Positions 39,714 through 50,348 of a stretch of DNA of 64,000 bases are shown here, one piece after another; the stretch's first letter is position 1; each line of letters opens with the position of its first letter. The notes under the pieces are model-generated. The model searched no databases. It had not been told where the DNA came from and saw nothing but the letters and a program-made list of their open reading frames with translations. The translations under genes were made by a program, and so were the position numbers. Source of the DNA: Rotaria sp. Silwood1 (taxonomy: Eukaryota > Rotifera > Eurotatoria > Philodinida > Philodinidae); NCBI GenBank assembly GCA_905250075.1, contig CAJNOP010000060.1, positions 383,351 through 447,350 on the forward strand, given 5' to 3'.

Positions 39714-41160
39714 TCAGATTGCATCAGTTGACGTTTTCAAAAAGTTGTAAGATTGAACTTTTCTACAGAATTCTTTTTTAACAATATTTGATTTTTTTAT
39801 CGAAAATTCTCGTTTGTAAAAACTAATTTTATTTTTAGGTAGTGGTATGGTTATCCCAAATGAGGCACTAATCATTATTCTGTCACAACCTGTATTTTTA
39901 CTGGAGTTATTTTCTTTGGTAGGTTTACTATGCACACGATTAGTTTTTATTGTGCTTTGTTTTCTCATGAATTTATTTTAAGTCTGTCTTATTCGACATT
40001 CAACGACATTAGTTGGATAATCATTTTATTTTGTGATGCATCACTGCATATGATGAAGAGATGCATATCGCCCATAAAACGTAGAGCTCACTGCGGAAAC
40101 TTTATAACTTCTAGAAAAAAAGAATGACCACTTTGTTAGTAATCCTTTATATGCTGGTTTTCTATATACGGATGTATCAAAAGGTCCAACTTTACAGAAT
40201 AGTAGCACGTCTTGAAATAGAAGTTCATTTTTTTTCTTTTTCAGCTGATCTGCATTGTATGTCAGGATTAACCTCTTGAATCCCGCTGTCTTCAGACTGA
40301 AGACAAGCAGGACTGGCGAAATCGACCAAGTTTGACAAATGAAAATGATTGGTTGGAACTTTTACAGAAAATCAAACGAATTTTTCTGCTTCGGAAAATG
40401 CCAAAACTGTCCGGTGCTCCTCCAGCATTCTCGAGATATTCCTTAATCTAGTTCCAAATTATTGTAAAACTAGCGCCATCTGTGTTACATTTTTGTTAAT
40501 ATCTTCAGAATGCTGGAGGAGCACCAGGCAGTTTTGGCATCTTCAGAAGCAGAAAAATTCGTTTGATTTTCTGTAAAAGTTCCAACCAATCATTTTCATT
40601 TGTTAACCTTGGTCGATTTCGCCAGTCCTGCTTGTCTTCAGTCTGAAGACAGCGGGCTCCAAGAGGTTAAAGCTGTTGAACATCTTTCTTACATTATCAG
40701 TGGTTGCATTTTTAACAACAATAACAAATATGTCATCAACATATCGCTTGTACCACAACACTCCTGAATTCATTAATTTTTTCATTGGCTTATTTTCGAG
40801 ATATATCATGAAAATATCTGCTAACAGAGAAGCTAAAGATGAGCCCATGTTAGCTCCATTATATCGTCGATAATACTGGATATCAAACCAGAAATGTGTA
40901 TCTGACGTAGCTGTGATTAGCAGCTCTTTTGTATTGCAACGACTAAGACATTTTGAACACCAATCTGTCTTTTTCTTTATGAATTTATGACGGTAATGTT
41001 CTAGTCCATACATCTTATCAAGATTTATATCTACAATATATCACACTCGAACTTTCATGTATAGGCTAATGACATCAAAAGAAATCATTTTATGTTCTGT
41101 CATATTTGCTTCTAACCTTCTAATGGGCTACAAACTGAAATGTATTAGTTTATGATACGA
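39714..41160 (-). pseudogene. Penelope-like retroelement reverse transcriptase remnant
   Basis: Dead reverse transcriptase on the minus strand. From 41130 down: motif A region MISFDVISLYMKV, a TGA at 41041-41043, then a clean frame with FWFDIQYYRRYNGANMGSSL and ADIFM, and the catalytic RYVDDIFVIV. It breaks at a 395 bp palindrome (40272-40666). Below the palindrome the thumb region resumes: NELLFQDVLLF, a frameshift before it, then TSVYRKPAYKGLL, and further down NDYPTNV, interrupted by stops. The order SFDV / MGSSL / YVDD / TSVYRKP is that of Penelope-like elements. No GIY-YIG endonuclease is recognisable. In bdelloids the Athena group of such elements lacks the endonuclease and sits near telomeres, but the decay here is too great to assign a group. 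Confidence 0.85.
40268..40670. mobile_element. Palindromic TTAA-flanked MITE (piggyBac-like), inserted in the retroelement
   Basis: A 395 bp element (40272-40666) bounded by TTAA on both sides (40268-40271 and 40667-40670). Its two arms, each about 165 bp, are inverted copies of one another, about 95% alike by eye, separated by about 70 bp. Ends: CCTCTTGAATCCCGCTGTC at the left and, in reverse complement, CCTCTTGGAGCCCGCTGTC at the right. TTAA target duplication points to the piggyBac superfamily. It interrupts the reverse transcriptase frame between the palm and thumb regions; the host sequence reads on when the element and one TTAA are disregarded. The open frame 40349-40576 and the end of frame 40603-41013 lie in its arms and are not host coding sequence. 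Confidence 0.88.
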
Positions 41161-41275
41161 GTTTACCAACGTTTGAAAGAGCATAGTATATCCCCTTAAC
41201 TGTACCAATAGCACAATAAAACCAAGTTTGAAATCGTTCGGCTAGAATCGCTGCAAATAAGAAACTTCAGATCTC

Positions 41276-41442
41276 GTATGTCAGATCTAAAAGTACTAAT
41301 GAAGAACACTTAGATGCTACTTTCAAAACAACATTAGCTATACAACGTCACATTCCACTAACTAAACATCCGATAGATTAATATAATTGTTCGCCATTAG
41401 ACAGACATATACATTTTAGTAGACTATTAGTAAAAGCATCTA
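41276..41442 (+). pseudogene. Short unrecognised coding-like remnant
   Basis: The plus-strand frame from about 41288 reads SKSTNEEHLDATFKTTLAIQ, then RHIPLTKHPID, a TAA stop, then YNCSPLDRHIHFSRLLV. Residue composition looks protein-like rather than AT-rich chance, but there is no start, one stop, and it ends exactly where the CACTG element begins at 41443. No continuation is seen beyond that element at 43070. Family unknown. Confidence 0.3.
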
Positions 41443-43069
41443 CACTGAAAAAAGAAATGGTACGCTGCGAAACTTATGAGGTTTTGTGGAACTTTTCCAT
41501 ACCTTTAAAAGTATCGTACAAATGCACGAAACTATTTTAAGGTTTCGAAGTCTCTCAGATTTCGTGTAAAACCATTAGGAGTATTTTTACCCGAAAAAGG
41601 TTTCATATTATACATTCTAAAGGTATCGTAGTCAAGAGATTTCGCACCAGACTACTTTTGGCTCGTCTCAACTATTATAGAAACATATGTTCATCGATCA
41701 GCAATTCAACTGATCGGACTCCTTTCTTCTGTTTATCTATTTACATTCACTCTACAATTAATTATGCAGGTTAAATGACTGGTTCTGGGCTTTTTTCTTG
41801 CACATAAGAATTTTCTTGTTGCGCTAATAGGGCGTGTTTCAGTTATGTAACAATCACATGCCTTTCTTTCCTAAATCGTTGAGCGGTTTAAAATTTTACC
41901 GAAAGAATCATAGCATTCGAGATGGACTAAATTTTTCATGCACCTAAATTTATTTAGACCTCTAGTAGCTTAGATATCCATCCATATTAATCAGAAAGTG
42001 GAAGACAGAGATCACGTATTTCGTTGATGGTGATGAATAATGGCTCTCTTACGTAATAATGTGCTTCTCTCTTAATAGTTAGTTTAGGGTTAAATAAATT
42101 CAAAGGCCATGCAACTTTTAGGGTTCTGCAATTTCCTCAATAAAACTGTCACCAATAGGACTTTCACCATTTGCGAAAGTCTATTGTACTTTCGCCAACA
42201 GGTGAAAAATCCAGGCGATATGTGTGCGAAAGTCCGAAAGGTGTATTAGAAAATGTCCACATCACTTTCCTCAAATATCACTAAGCAAAACTAATACATT
42301 ATACATGCGAGGGTTAGAAACTAATGTTGATAGAAGATATATATATTATAGCTGGCACTCATAAAGTAGGCGACGAACACTTTTCACTCGCAGTTTATTT
42401 ACACTCATGTTGGCGAAAGTACAGTGGACTTACGTCAAGCGACAAAATTTCAGGGAGTGCATTGGCGAGTGTCCAGATGATTTTCGCCATTGGCGAATGC
42501 CCACTTCGTGAAATTCGAGTAATGCATTCAAATGGTAATTGATGTTTCGAATTGGAAAACATTATGTGTTTCTTTCTTTATGTTTTAGGTTGACTTCGAC
42601 CTTATTCAAATGGTCACATATATTTCATCGGATGAAGCCTAACAAGATCTCTGGTTTGCTGCTGTAATGAGATTAGGCTAGGTGTCGAAATGCATTCTTT
42701 TCTGGAGAGCAACCTTCTCTCATTGCGTTGCTGCTATCGTGAACTCGCAAACCTTGTATTTGGTTGAGAGATCAGTACCCGAGAAAATTCTGTATGCAAT
42801 TATATTGGTTTTCGAGATCTTGGAAATCTTGTCCGGTTTTTTCAGAAAAGGGATTTTTTTACAAATTAGATGAGCATAGTGATTTATAAATAGAGCCAAC
42901 GGTGTTCCTTTTGAATGCCATCAAAATTTTGACTACGAAACGTTTCTTCATGTGATCTAAAAATAATTTTGTACAAAACCATATTTTTACGAAACTTTAA
43001 AAAGGTTTCGATTTCGTTGCAAAATTCGAAACCTTTTTTAAGTTTCGTATGGTACCTTTTTTTTCAGTG
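41443..43069. mobile_element. 1.6 kb TIR element with CACTG ends, non-autonomous
   Basis: The left end CACTGAAAAAAGAAATGGTA and the right end (reverse complement CACTGAAAAAAAAGGTACC) are inverted. Both are followed by GAAACTT and several copies of AAGGTTTCGAA-like motifs within the first 200 bp. Interior open frames (42324-42542, 42682-42873) show no transposase. CACTG termini occur in several cut-and-paste groups, including CACTA-like ones; I could not find a target duplication to decide. It contains a smaller nested inverted repeat at 42177-42432. Confidence 0.6.
42177..42432. repeat. Nested inverted repeat with GGCGAAAGT motifs
   Basis: AAGTCTATTGTACTTTCGCC at 42177 and its near-exact inverse GGCGAAAGTACAGTGGACTT ending at 42432 (two or three mismatches over 24 bp). 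Further GCGAAAGT and TTCGCCATTGGCGAA motifs lie on both sides (42140-42510). Probably a small element inserted inside the CACTG element. Confidence 0.55.
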
Positions 43070-43550
43070 CACCAACACACCCACACCCATAGATTCATCT
43101 CAATCCTTGTTTTTCAAAAGTTCTTGCCGGAATTGTCTCTCTGTCTTTCTCGTTCTTTTGTATTTATTATCTGTTATTTTTTGTCTTTTTATCTTGCAAT
43201 TTCTTTCGTGCCTTGAAAATATTTGTTTGTGTGGTTTTTACCGTCACGATACACTGACGTTTTTGTGTCGTTAAAAAAGACTTTGCTGACATTGATTTTT
43301 TTGATGATCAACATGTAAGATATACGAAAATATGTCATGGTGATAGAAAAGATAGCTTTACCCATTGACTTTAAAAAGGCCTTCATTGAAAAAAACTTTG
43401 CTTAAAATATGAAAGAGTTGTCAATCGTGTATTCGTATATCTAGAAGATTTCATTTTCATGAATAGAAGACGGGTCACAATATATAAGGAAGAAAGAAAA
43501 AGAGAAAAAGAATAAAATTAAACAGATAAACGTATAAAAGAATTATAATC

Positions 43551-44442
43551 ATTAGCTTTTTCTTTTAATTTTTTTTAGTATAGGTGAAATATAATATTCA
43601 AATGTTTCTTTTCCCATTATAGCACATTCCATTGGTGATGTAGCCATTACTGGTCCTTAATGTGATTCATCAAATAGCAGTGCTAAACTACCAAAATATT
43701 CTAATAGACCTAATTTTGATGATCTAACAATCGGTTGATCTTGACATTGTGTTGCATAAATAACTGGTGTACTACCTGGGTCGATCAAAACAGAATGTGG
43801 TGTCAGTTCTTTTTCGTCAGCAAACGATGAAAAAACGACTATTTTACGGACGTTTATTCTTCATATTTTCTCTAAATATTTGACACAGTGATACGACATC
43901 AACTTTTAGGCGTATACAGTTGTATATGTGCCGTTACCTCACTATGATACGTCCGTATAACTGCATCCACTATTCTGATCGTATGCAGTCCGTTCATACA
44001 TCATATTTTAATCGTAAATGTCCGTATACGGACTGTATTGTTCGACGCTGAGTAAACAAAAATAGAAAAAAAATTAAAAGAAAAATAAAACAACAATTTC
44101 TTTGTCTTTTTTGTAATTACTTTCAATACTTATATAAAAAAAGAGATCCTGGATTACTTTTTTCTATGATGATATCACCAACATTGGAATTCATAATTGA
44201 GATATTGAGAATCATTTGAATTTTTTTAATACTATCAAGATGTTGAAAGATCTGTATTGAATCTATTAACTTTGTACATTTATCAACAGTCTAAATGATA
44301 AAAAATCGCTAAAGAATCAAAAGAAAAAGTTCTCTATTTATAGCTTTTATCGATAAATAACTTTCCTCATATTTTTCATCATTATCATCATTTAAATCAT
44401 CACTAGCATTTAAATCTTCATCAGGATTTAAATCTTCTAAAT
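43551..44442 (-). pseudogene. Degenerate cyclic-nucleotide-binding (PKA regulatory subunit-like) gene
   Basis: Two exons are clear: 44130-44290 and 43551-43771, joined by a GT-AG intron with matching phase 2. The translation has a CNB-domain outline: IFQHLDSIKKIQMI, GDIIIEKSNPGSLF, then LLEYFGSLALLF, MATSPMECAIMGKETFE and a helical tail ending ILKKIKRKS. It resembles the second cAMP site of PKA regulatory subunits (YFGEIALL...RAATV...KCVKLDRPRFE). But the conserved Glu after Gly is Ser, the phosphate-binding Arg is missing, and a TAA at 43657-43659 lies in the phosphate-binding cassette. Upstream, 44344-44442 encodes an acidic DLNPDEDLNASDD stretch and 44880-45120 a Ser/Thr-rich frame; both may be earlier exons. 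The intron at 43772-44129 carries a palindromic repeat. Unlikely to bind cAMP or to make a full product. Confidence 0.68.
43830..44060. repeat. Palindrome-rich repeat in the intron of the CNB-like pseudogene
   Basis: Contains repeated CCGTATA/TACGGAC motifs, including a perfect GTCCGTATACGGAC near 44020 and ACGGACGTTTATTC at the left. GC content is above the background. Ends not defined; probably a small DNA element. Confidence 0.4.
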
Positions 44443-45708
44443 TAAAGATAATTATTCAATGGTAATAAAAATATATTCTTACTATTCATTCTTTTATTTA
44501 CCACCGATATAATTCGTTATAAGTATGTCTAAAAGAGAAAAAATAATTTTCTCTCTCATATTCGGATCATCACGATGAGGGTGTGAGTGTTGGCGTGGGA
44601 ATATGGTAGTAGGTCTGTAATGTGGATGATTCTTTCTCTTCTCACACCCATGCCCACCCACCTCCTAAAATCACCAACAAGCGAAAGACAATTGTTTTAG
44701 AATGAATAGATTAAGAACATCCAAACCGTCTTATGAATCAATAAAAGCTATTCGAAACTTTTTCCTGCTAGCTTACTATGACAAGCATGTTGATGAATCA
44801 ACCAAATGAAATAAGTCATTCACATAAGTATCAACTATTTCTTTTAATGGACCTTTTTTCCAAAAGTTGATCAAACGCAAACATCAGATATACCGTCATT
44901 TTTTTATGTGTTGAGAGCTTTAATGATTGTGGGTCAGATAATGGACGACTAGTATCAATACGTGTCAAAAATGATGAGGTTGATAGTGTTGATAATGTTA
45001 ATGTAGATTGTTCTTGTATGGGGATTGTATCAGCTTGTATATTGCTAGTTGAATCAATTATATACGACAGATTTGGTGTTTCAGTAAATGCAATTGTGAA
45101 GCGCGGTTTTTGATCATTTAGCTTTTGCTTTTTTGATCAGCACAGTGGAAAAAAAAAGATACAGTGGTTCTTAGTGTTTATGTACTAGGTATCATAAACT
45201 TTATGAATACATTTACAAAATATTTCAATATATCCTTAGTTTTCCTCAGGAGATATGAGTAATCACGGATAACTTACAATACTGATTAGTACTGTGAATA
45301 TCTCTAATAGTTTGAAGAATACAAAATGACTCTCGATTACTTTCAGCCGAAAATTACATAGAAACCATCAATCATTGAACATTTCTGAGCTTCCTTGACC
45401 CTACCCTAGTTACGTCACTAAGAGAGAGGGATCTTAATAAGTTCAAATTTTTTTTTCTCATATGAAGAATTTTAATCCAGGCTAAAGCACAAAAACCATA
45501 TGAGAAATGTACCGCCGCGAAACGTTTCGCAAAAAACATATGACACATCATGACTCCATAACCAAATTATCATATAAAATAGAACAAGATGAGCATCCTT
45601 ATAATTTCACAAAGGAAAGATGCATGTGAGAATGAAATAGTTTAAAGTTATTTGGATAATTAATTTCCTTCAAAATAATTCTCTAATACTAAATTCACAC
45701 TTATTTAT
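44443..45708. other. Intergenic region, possible distant 5' exons of the CNB-like gene
   Basis: About 1.3 kb. A GT/CA-rich block with inverted GGGTGTGAG and CTCACACCC is seen at 44578-44660. The minus-strand frame at about 44880-45120 (TETPNLSYIIDSTSN, then LSTLSTSSFLTRIDTSRP) is low-complexity but protein-like and could belong to the pseudogene downstream. Nothing else recognised. Confidence 0.35.
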
Positions 45709-46298
45709 TTAACACATTCGACCCGATGGAGTCCACCGGTGGACCCCACTTTGCATTTCATATTTTAATCTCTAAATACGTTTTATTAAAAAAGCAACAT
45801 ATACCATAAGATTCAGCGTGAAAAGCTCTACAATCTCCATAGTAAAGCTTATTTTAATTGTGTAATTTTTGTTTTCAAAGAAAGTAAAACTCTGTATAAC
45901 TAGTTTTCGAAGTTGCGAAACGATCATGTTTTTTTGCACGAATGTGAAATTTCATTTTTCTTGTTTCATCTTTTTATCACCTAATATTATTTCGTAAGAA
46001 AAAACAAAATATAGCACAAGATGCAGTGTGAAACGCTCTACAATCTACATCGTAAAGTTTATTTTTTGTCTTCGAAAAAAGAAAAATTCTGTGCAATCAA
46101 TTTTCACAACCTCAAACATTGGTCACACACAATTTTAGTTTATTTTGAAAACAAAAAGTACACAATTGAAATAAGTTTTATGATGTAGATTCTAGAGCTT
46201 TTCATGCTGCATCTTGTGGTAGCTATATTTTGTTTTCTAATAAAACGTATTTAAAGATGTTAGTTTCTATGAAATTTGAATCGGGGTGAATGTGTTAA
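45709..46298. mobile_element. TTAA-flanked MITE (piggyBac-like) with long inverted arms
   Basis: An element at 45713-46294 bounded by TTAA at 45709-45712 and 46295-46298. Ends: CACATTCGACCCGAT at the left and, in reverse complement, CACATTCACCCCGATT at the right. The arms extend about 200 bp with moderate divergence and share TACGTTTTATTA, GTGAAAAGCTCTACAATC and TTGTTTTCAAA. A third, direct copy of the GAAA-GCTCTACAATCTACAT unit lies in the middle (about 45990-46100). No coding capacity. The left arm alone has an extra palindrome GTCCACCGGTGGAC near its end. Confidence 0.85.
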
Positions 46299-46585
46299 TC
46301 ATCATTTTGTCAAAGTGAAAATATTCCATTCAAATATGCATTAGAAGAATTATAATATAATAAATTTCAAATATCTTGACAAAAATTTAAAAAAAGATAT
46401 ATGGAAAATCATTTGTGTGAGTTGTATCATTAATAAAACAGATACCAATAGAGAGCGCTACCCTCCTTACACGTCGACATTCTATTGGTCGTGAGTTATC
46501 TAATCAATCAATAAGGTCGAGTTAGAACAAGATACATCATTTATTTTTGTAGCATTTGATAAATACCGAAAACAGTGATATTTTA
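46299..46585. promoter_or_regulatory. Upstream region of the membrane-protein gene
   Basis: Short spacer between the MITE and the gene. It includes ATTGGTCG near 46480, a possible CCAAT-type box in reverse. No TATA box in a convincing place. Confidence 0.2.
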
Positions 46586-47834
46586 ATGGATATAGCACTG
46601 GTAGAAAATGATTATATTCTACCGACTGTAATTTATAAACATGATTGGGTTCATATACTTTATATAGGAATATGCATTATCTTCTTTATGATTCAAGTTT
46701 GTCAACGTATAACTGTAGATCTCATTTACTCATCAAGTATGTAATCATGTTAAGAATCTATTTTACTCAACATATATTTTCTATACAGAAGATTTTAAAA
46801 CTGAAACTTATGTTCCATCTCTCAATCGATATCCAACTGAGTTAACTCCGACACCTTCGAGTATTTCATATATTTGGTATCTTGTTTTTTTTTGGCAGGT
46901 AAGAAAAAAGTCAATAAAAAGTTTTAAATAATTTTTACATATGTCAACATTAATCTAGGCTGCATGGATAATATATTCAATCATTGGTATTTTCCGTCGT
47001 ACATCATCAGGTACATATTTCTATCAACATCCATGTGCTATGAATAAATGGTGTTATTTCTATACTGTATTTGGTCTTATTTTGTTTACGCCACAATTGG
47101 CAGCTGCTGCACGAAATAAATATGGAATTGGAGTAAGAAAAATAAAGCAATTCAATCTTCTTTTTCTTTTAATGAATTCCTTATTTTTATATTAGATTTC
47201 AATATTTCGTCATTTGGGAACATTATGTGAATTAATTATAATTCTAGTTGTTGTTCATGTATCATTATGGGAAAATTTAAAAAGTTATTTGCGAAATAGA
47301 TTGTACGTACAATTTGTTTTTTGTTTTGCTTGTAACAATTTCAGAAAAAAAAACAATTATTTGTATTGTTTAAGTTTTGTCGATGTTTGGTTAACACGAT
47401 TATTATATCATAATGGTTTAGCTTTATGGGCATCTGTTCTTTTCTACGAAAGTTGTTTGTCAATCATCATAGGTCTTATTTATGGTGATATAGTTTCACC
47501 ATCAATAGCTTCTATTATCGGATGTTTTCTTCTTTTATTTGGTTTTATTACACTTGCTATTCTTGAAAACGGTGTTTTCTATAATTCACTTGCATTTACT
47601 TTATCACCATGGCTTACTTTTTTATGGCTTTTGGGAGATGTTGTTTTTCGCTCACATAAAGAATTCTCTTCATCTTCTTTAGCCATTTGGTTTGTTCGTT
47701 TTATTTTTTGTGTAACATGTATATTAGCATGTATTCGTTTGTGCTTGTTTTTTTGGAGATACAAAAACAAAATGATACCAACGTTTCAGTCACCAAGGAT
47801 TTACAGTTTTATTGTAGAACCAAGAGCTTTTTAA
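46586..47834 (+). CDS. Multi-pass membrane protein of unknown family
   Basis: Five exons: 46586-46736, 46789-46898, 46959-47132, 47196-47302 and 47375-47834, totalling 1002 nt (333 residues) with consistent phases and introns of 52-72 bp. The chosen start is the first ATG in frame (MDIALVENDYILPT); an earlier exon is possible. I count about eight hydrophobic segments, beginning with WVHILYIGICIIFFMIQV and including IWYLVFFWQAAWIIYSIIG, CYFYTVFGLILFTPQLAAA, LCELIIILVVVHVSLW and WASVLFYESCLSIIIGLIYG. The last helices are followed by a short basic tail. The consistent splicing and even codon use argue for a real gene. I cannot name the family. Confidence 0.75.
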
Positions 47835-50348
47835 ATAGTTAAGTACTTATCCCTATTTACTTGTTAATACTGTACAGTATTTAATGTTTTATTTTTTGTT
47901 AATAAATATAAAATATTGAACGCTTAGTAAAAATAAAATTTATTCTTTATAGATAAAAATTAATGAATGTTTCATTTCAACTATCTTTTTATATTCAATA
48001 AAATTGTTCATAATCGAATCAAGTCGATTTAGTCAAAATCATAATGATCAAATGAATCACCTATTTATACTATGTTTAAAAATGAACTAATAATTATTTT
48101 TTCAGTGATGAGTAAAGTGTCATGTAAAAATAATCATGTTATATTTTGAAAGGTATCGAACATGTTTCAAGAAAGTCAATGGCATCATTTGTGCTTTGTT
48201 TGAATGTCAATTAGAAGAAGGGGCATAACTGATAAGTCAATTTTATTTTATAGCTTGTGTTAAGGTTATTTTTGCTTAAACTGAATGAAACCTAGTTCGC
48301 CTCATCAATATGTAATCGAGCGGCCTGTTCTATGTTTATCTCTGAATGAAAGATCACATGAAGTTTTCACGCAATGGAAATAAACATAGAATAGACTTAT
48401 CAATGAATACTTCAAATTGAAAGTCAATAGATTGTCTTCGATTACTAATCTAAGATTGATTTCTTTTTTTTCAAACCTTAGTGGGGTTTTGTTTCAACTA
48501 ATGCAAGTGATTTGACTGAATTATCTTGTATTTATAGTAAGTACGATTAGTCGAACAAATGACTTTTATGAAGACATACTGGTTATGAAATCAATGAATG
48601 AAAATGGACGCTGATGTCTCCATTTTGAAATGCAAGAGTTCATCATTCTGATCTTAATTTAATTGAAGTAGTGAATCATATTTCCGATGAATATTCTAAA
48701 TGAACTTGTGCATACTATTTTTCTATCATATTATTAGTAAAAAAACAGCTGTTAAACGATAAAATTATCTGAAGTAATTTCATAGCGATAAATCTATTTT
48801 GAAATTGAGTCTGTAAAACTGTTGACCATTTGCTTGATCAAAAATAAAGATAGACTAATCGATGCACAGAAATACGTCGTATTAGATATTTCTTATCTTT
48901 TATGGTTTTTTCCCGAGAATTATATGGCATATGACGATTTTTATGATTGATTGAATATATTCATAAATATTCAGGTAGAAATCAATATAATTTTATTGTT
49001 GATTATCTTCTAACTTTTTTTTACTGATTTAAAGACAAACAAAAATCCCATAAAGTGATTGCTTTTAAATGTATAAATGTCAATTGGAATGTATTTTCTC
49101 AGCAACAGATATCAAATTTTCAGAAGTTTCATTCTTTAGCTTTCAATAGATAAAAATATGTAGGACAAAACTTGTATGATCTTTTTTTTTACGATTTAAA
49201 ATTGAACAATTAGGATCTTTATGTCTACTATAAGTCTTATATCGTTCTTGTTGATATCATGCTAAGATAAAAGATATTTCAATGTGTTTTTTTTCTTTTA
49301 ATATCTTCGTTTCAAAGACTTTAAATGTTTGTTAGACTAATGACTTCCTCTAGATACATAACATTACTTAGTATAGTTAATTGTGTCGTGTTTTTAATCA
49401 GAACCTTTGCGTAAGATATAAAAAATAAGCTAACCAATTGAATCACTTGAAATAGTAACTTATTCTTTTTTTTACGTATGTTTTCATGACATGCTTTTTT
49501 ACAATGACATTTCTTTATTTGAGAATAAAAATGAATATAATACGGTTAGTAAAGCTTTTTAAACTTTAATTAGCTTTTATTGTATTTGTAATAAAAAAAT
49601 CATGCTTCTTTTCTGTAATATTTGATAACATAAGAAGCGTAGACTATGTTGAATTGACATCACAGTTGAGTAAAAATGCACTAGAAGTGTGAAATGATAC
49701 AACAGAAAGGTCTAATTTTTGAACCTATTAACCTTCTTAAAAGTACTGTATTTTAGTGTAGTGTGTAATTGGTGGCAGTTTGCTCCAATGAAGAACGTAC
49801 CTCATTCAATACGATCAGCTAGCATTACAAATGAGTTGATTGACAGAATACTTCATTGTTGGGTTATCAGTTTACTTGTATTTTTATAATTGACTAAACT
49901 ATATTCTCAAAGGGGTTTCGAGTCGGCGATGAACAAAATTAAATGACCTAAACTAGTAAACAGTGAGCAGATACAAAAAAGTGACTTAGTCGTGAAATAT
50001 TCTGTCAACCAGCTCATTTGTAGTGTTGCTCAATTGTATAGAAAGACGTATATCCTTCATTGAAGTACACTGCCATCAATCATACGCTACACTACGGTAA
50101 AGTACTTCAGTCATTCTTGTAACTAACATCCACTTGAAGCCAATGAGGTTCTTTATAAAATGAACGAGGAGAGGAAGTGATGGAAGACTTTTGTTCAGAG
50201 GTGTATATCTTGTCGAGTTTCAAGCTGAATTCGATATATAATATGCAACTCTGCAATATAGTGATTTTGTATTATTTTGCAAAAGATAAGAAAACTAAAA
50301 CCAAAAAAAAATTTTTTGCGATTGCCATTATCATGACACAAGTGTAAA
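47835..50348. other. Stretch without a recognised gene
   Basis: About 2.5 kb downstream of the membrane-protein gene. AATAAA-type signals are frequent near 47900. No protein match seen. It contains the palindromic element at 49741-50106. Confidence 0.45.
49741..50106. mobile_element. Palindromic fold-back element, about 366 bp
   Basis: The left end AAGTACTGTATTTTAGTGTAG and the right end (reverse complement AAGTACTTTACCGTAGTGTAG) continue as inverted copies for about 130 bp, sharing TTGGTGGCAGT / TTGATGGCAGT, CAATGAAG and ACAAATGAG...TTGACAGAATA. The arms are about 85% alike. No clear target duplication. No coding capacity. Confidence 0.7.

Noticed and set aside
40349-40576. 75-codon plus-strand frame
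   Set aside because: Lies in the arm and loop of the TTAA palindrome; not a gene.
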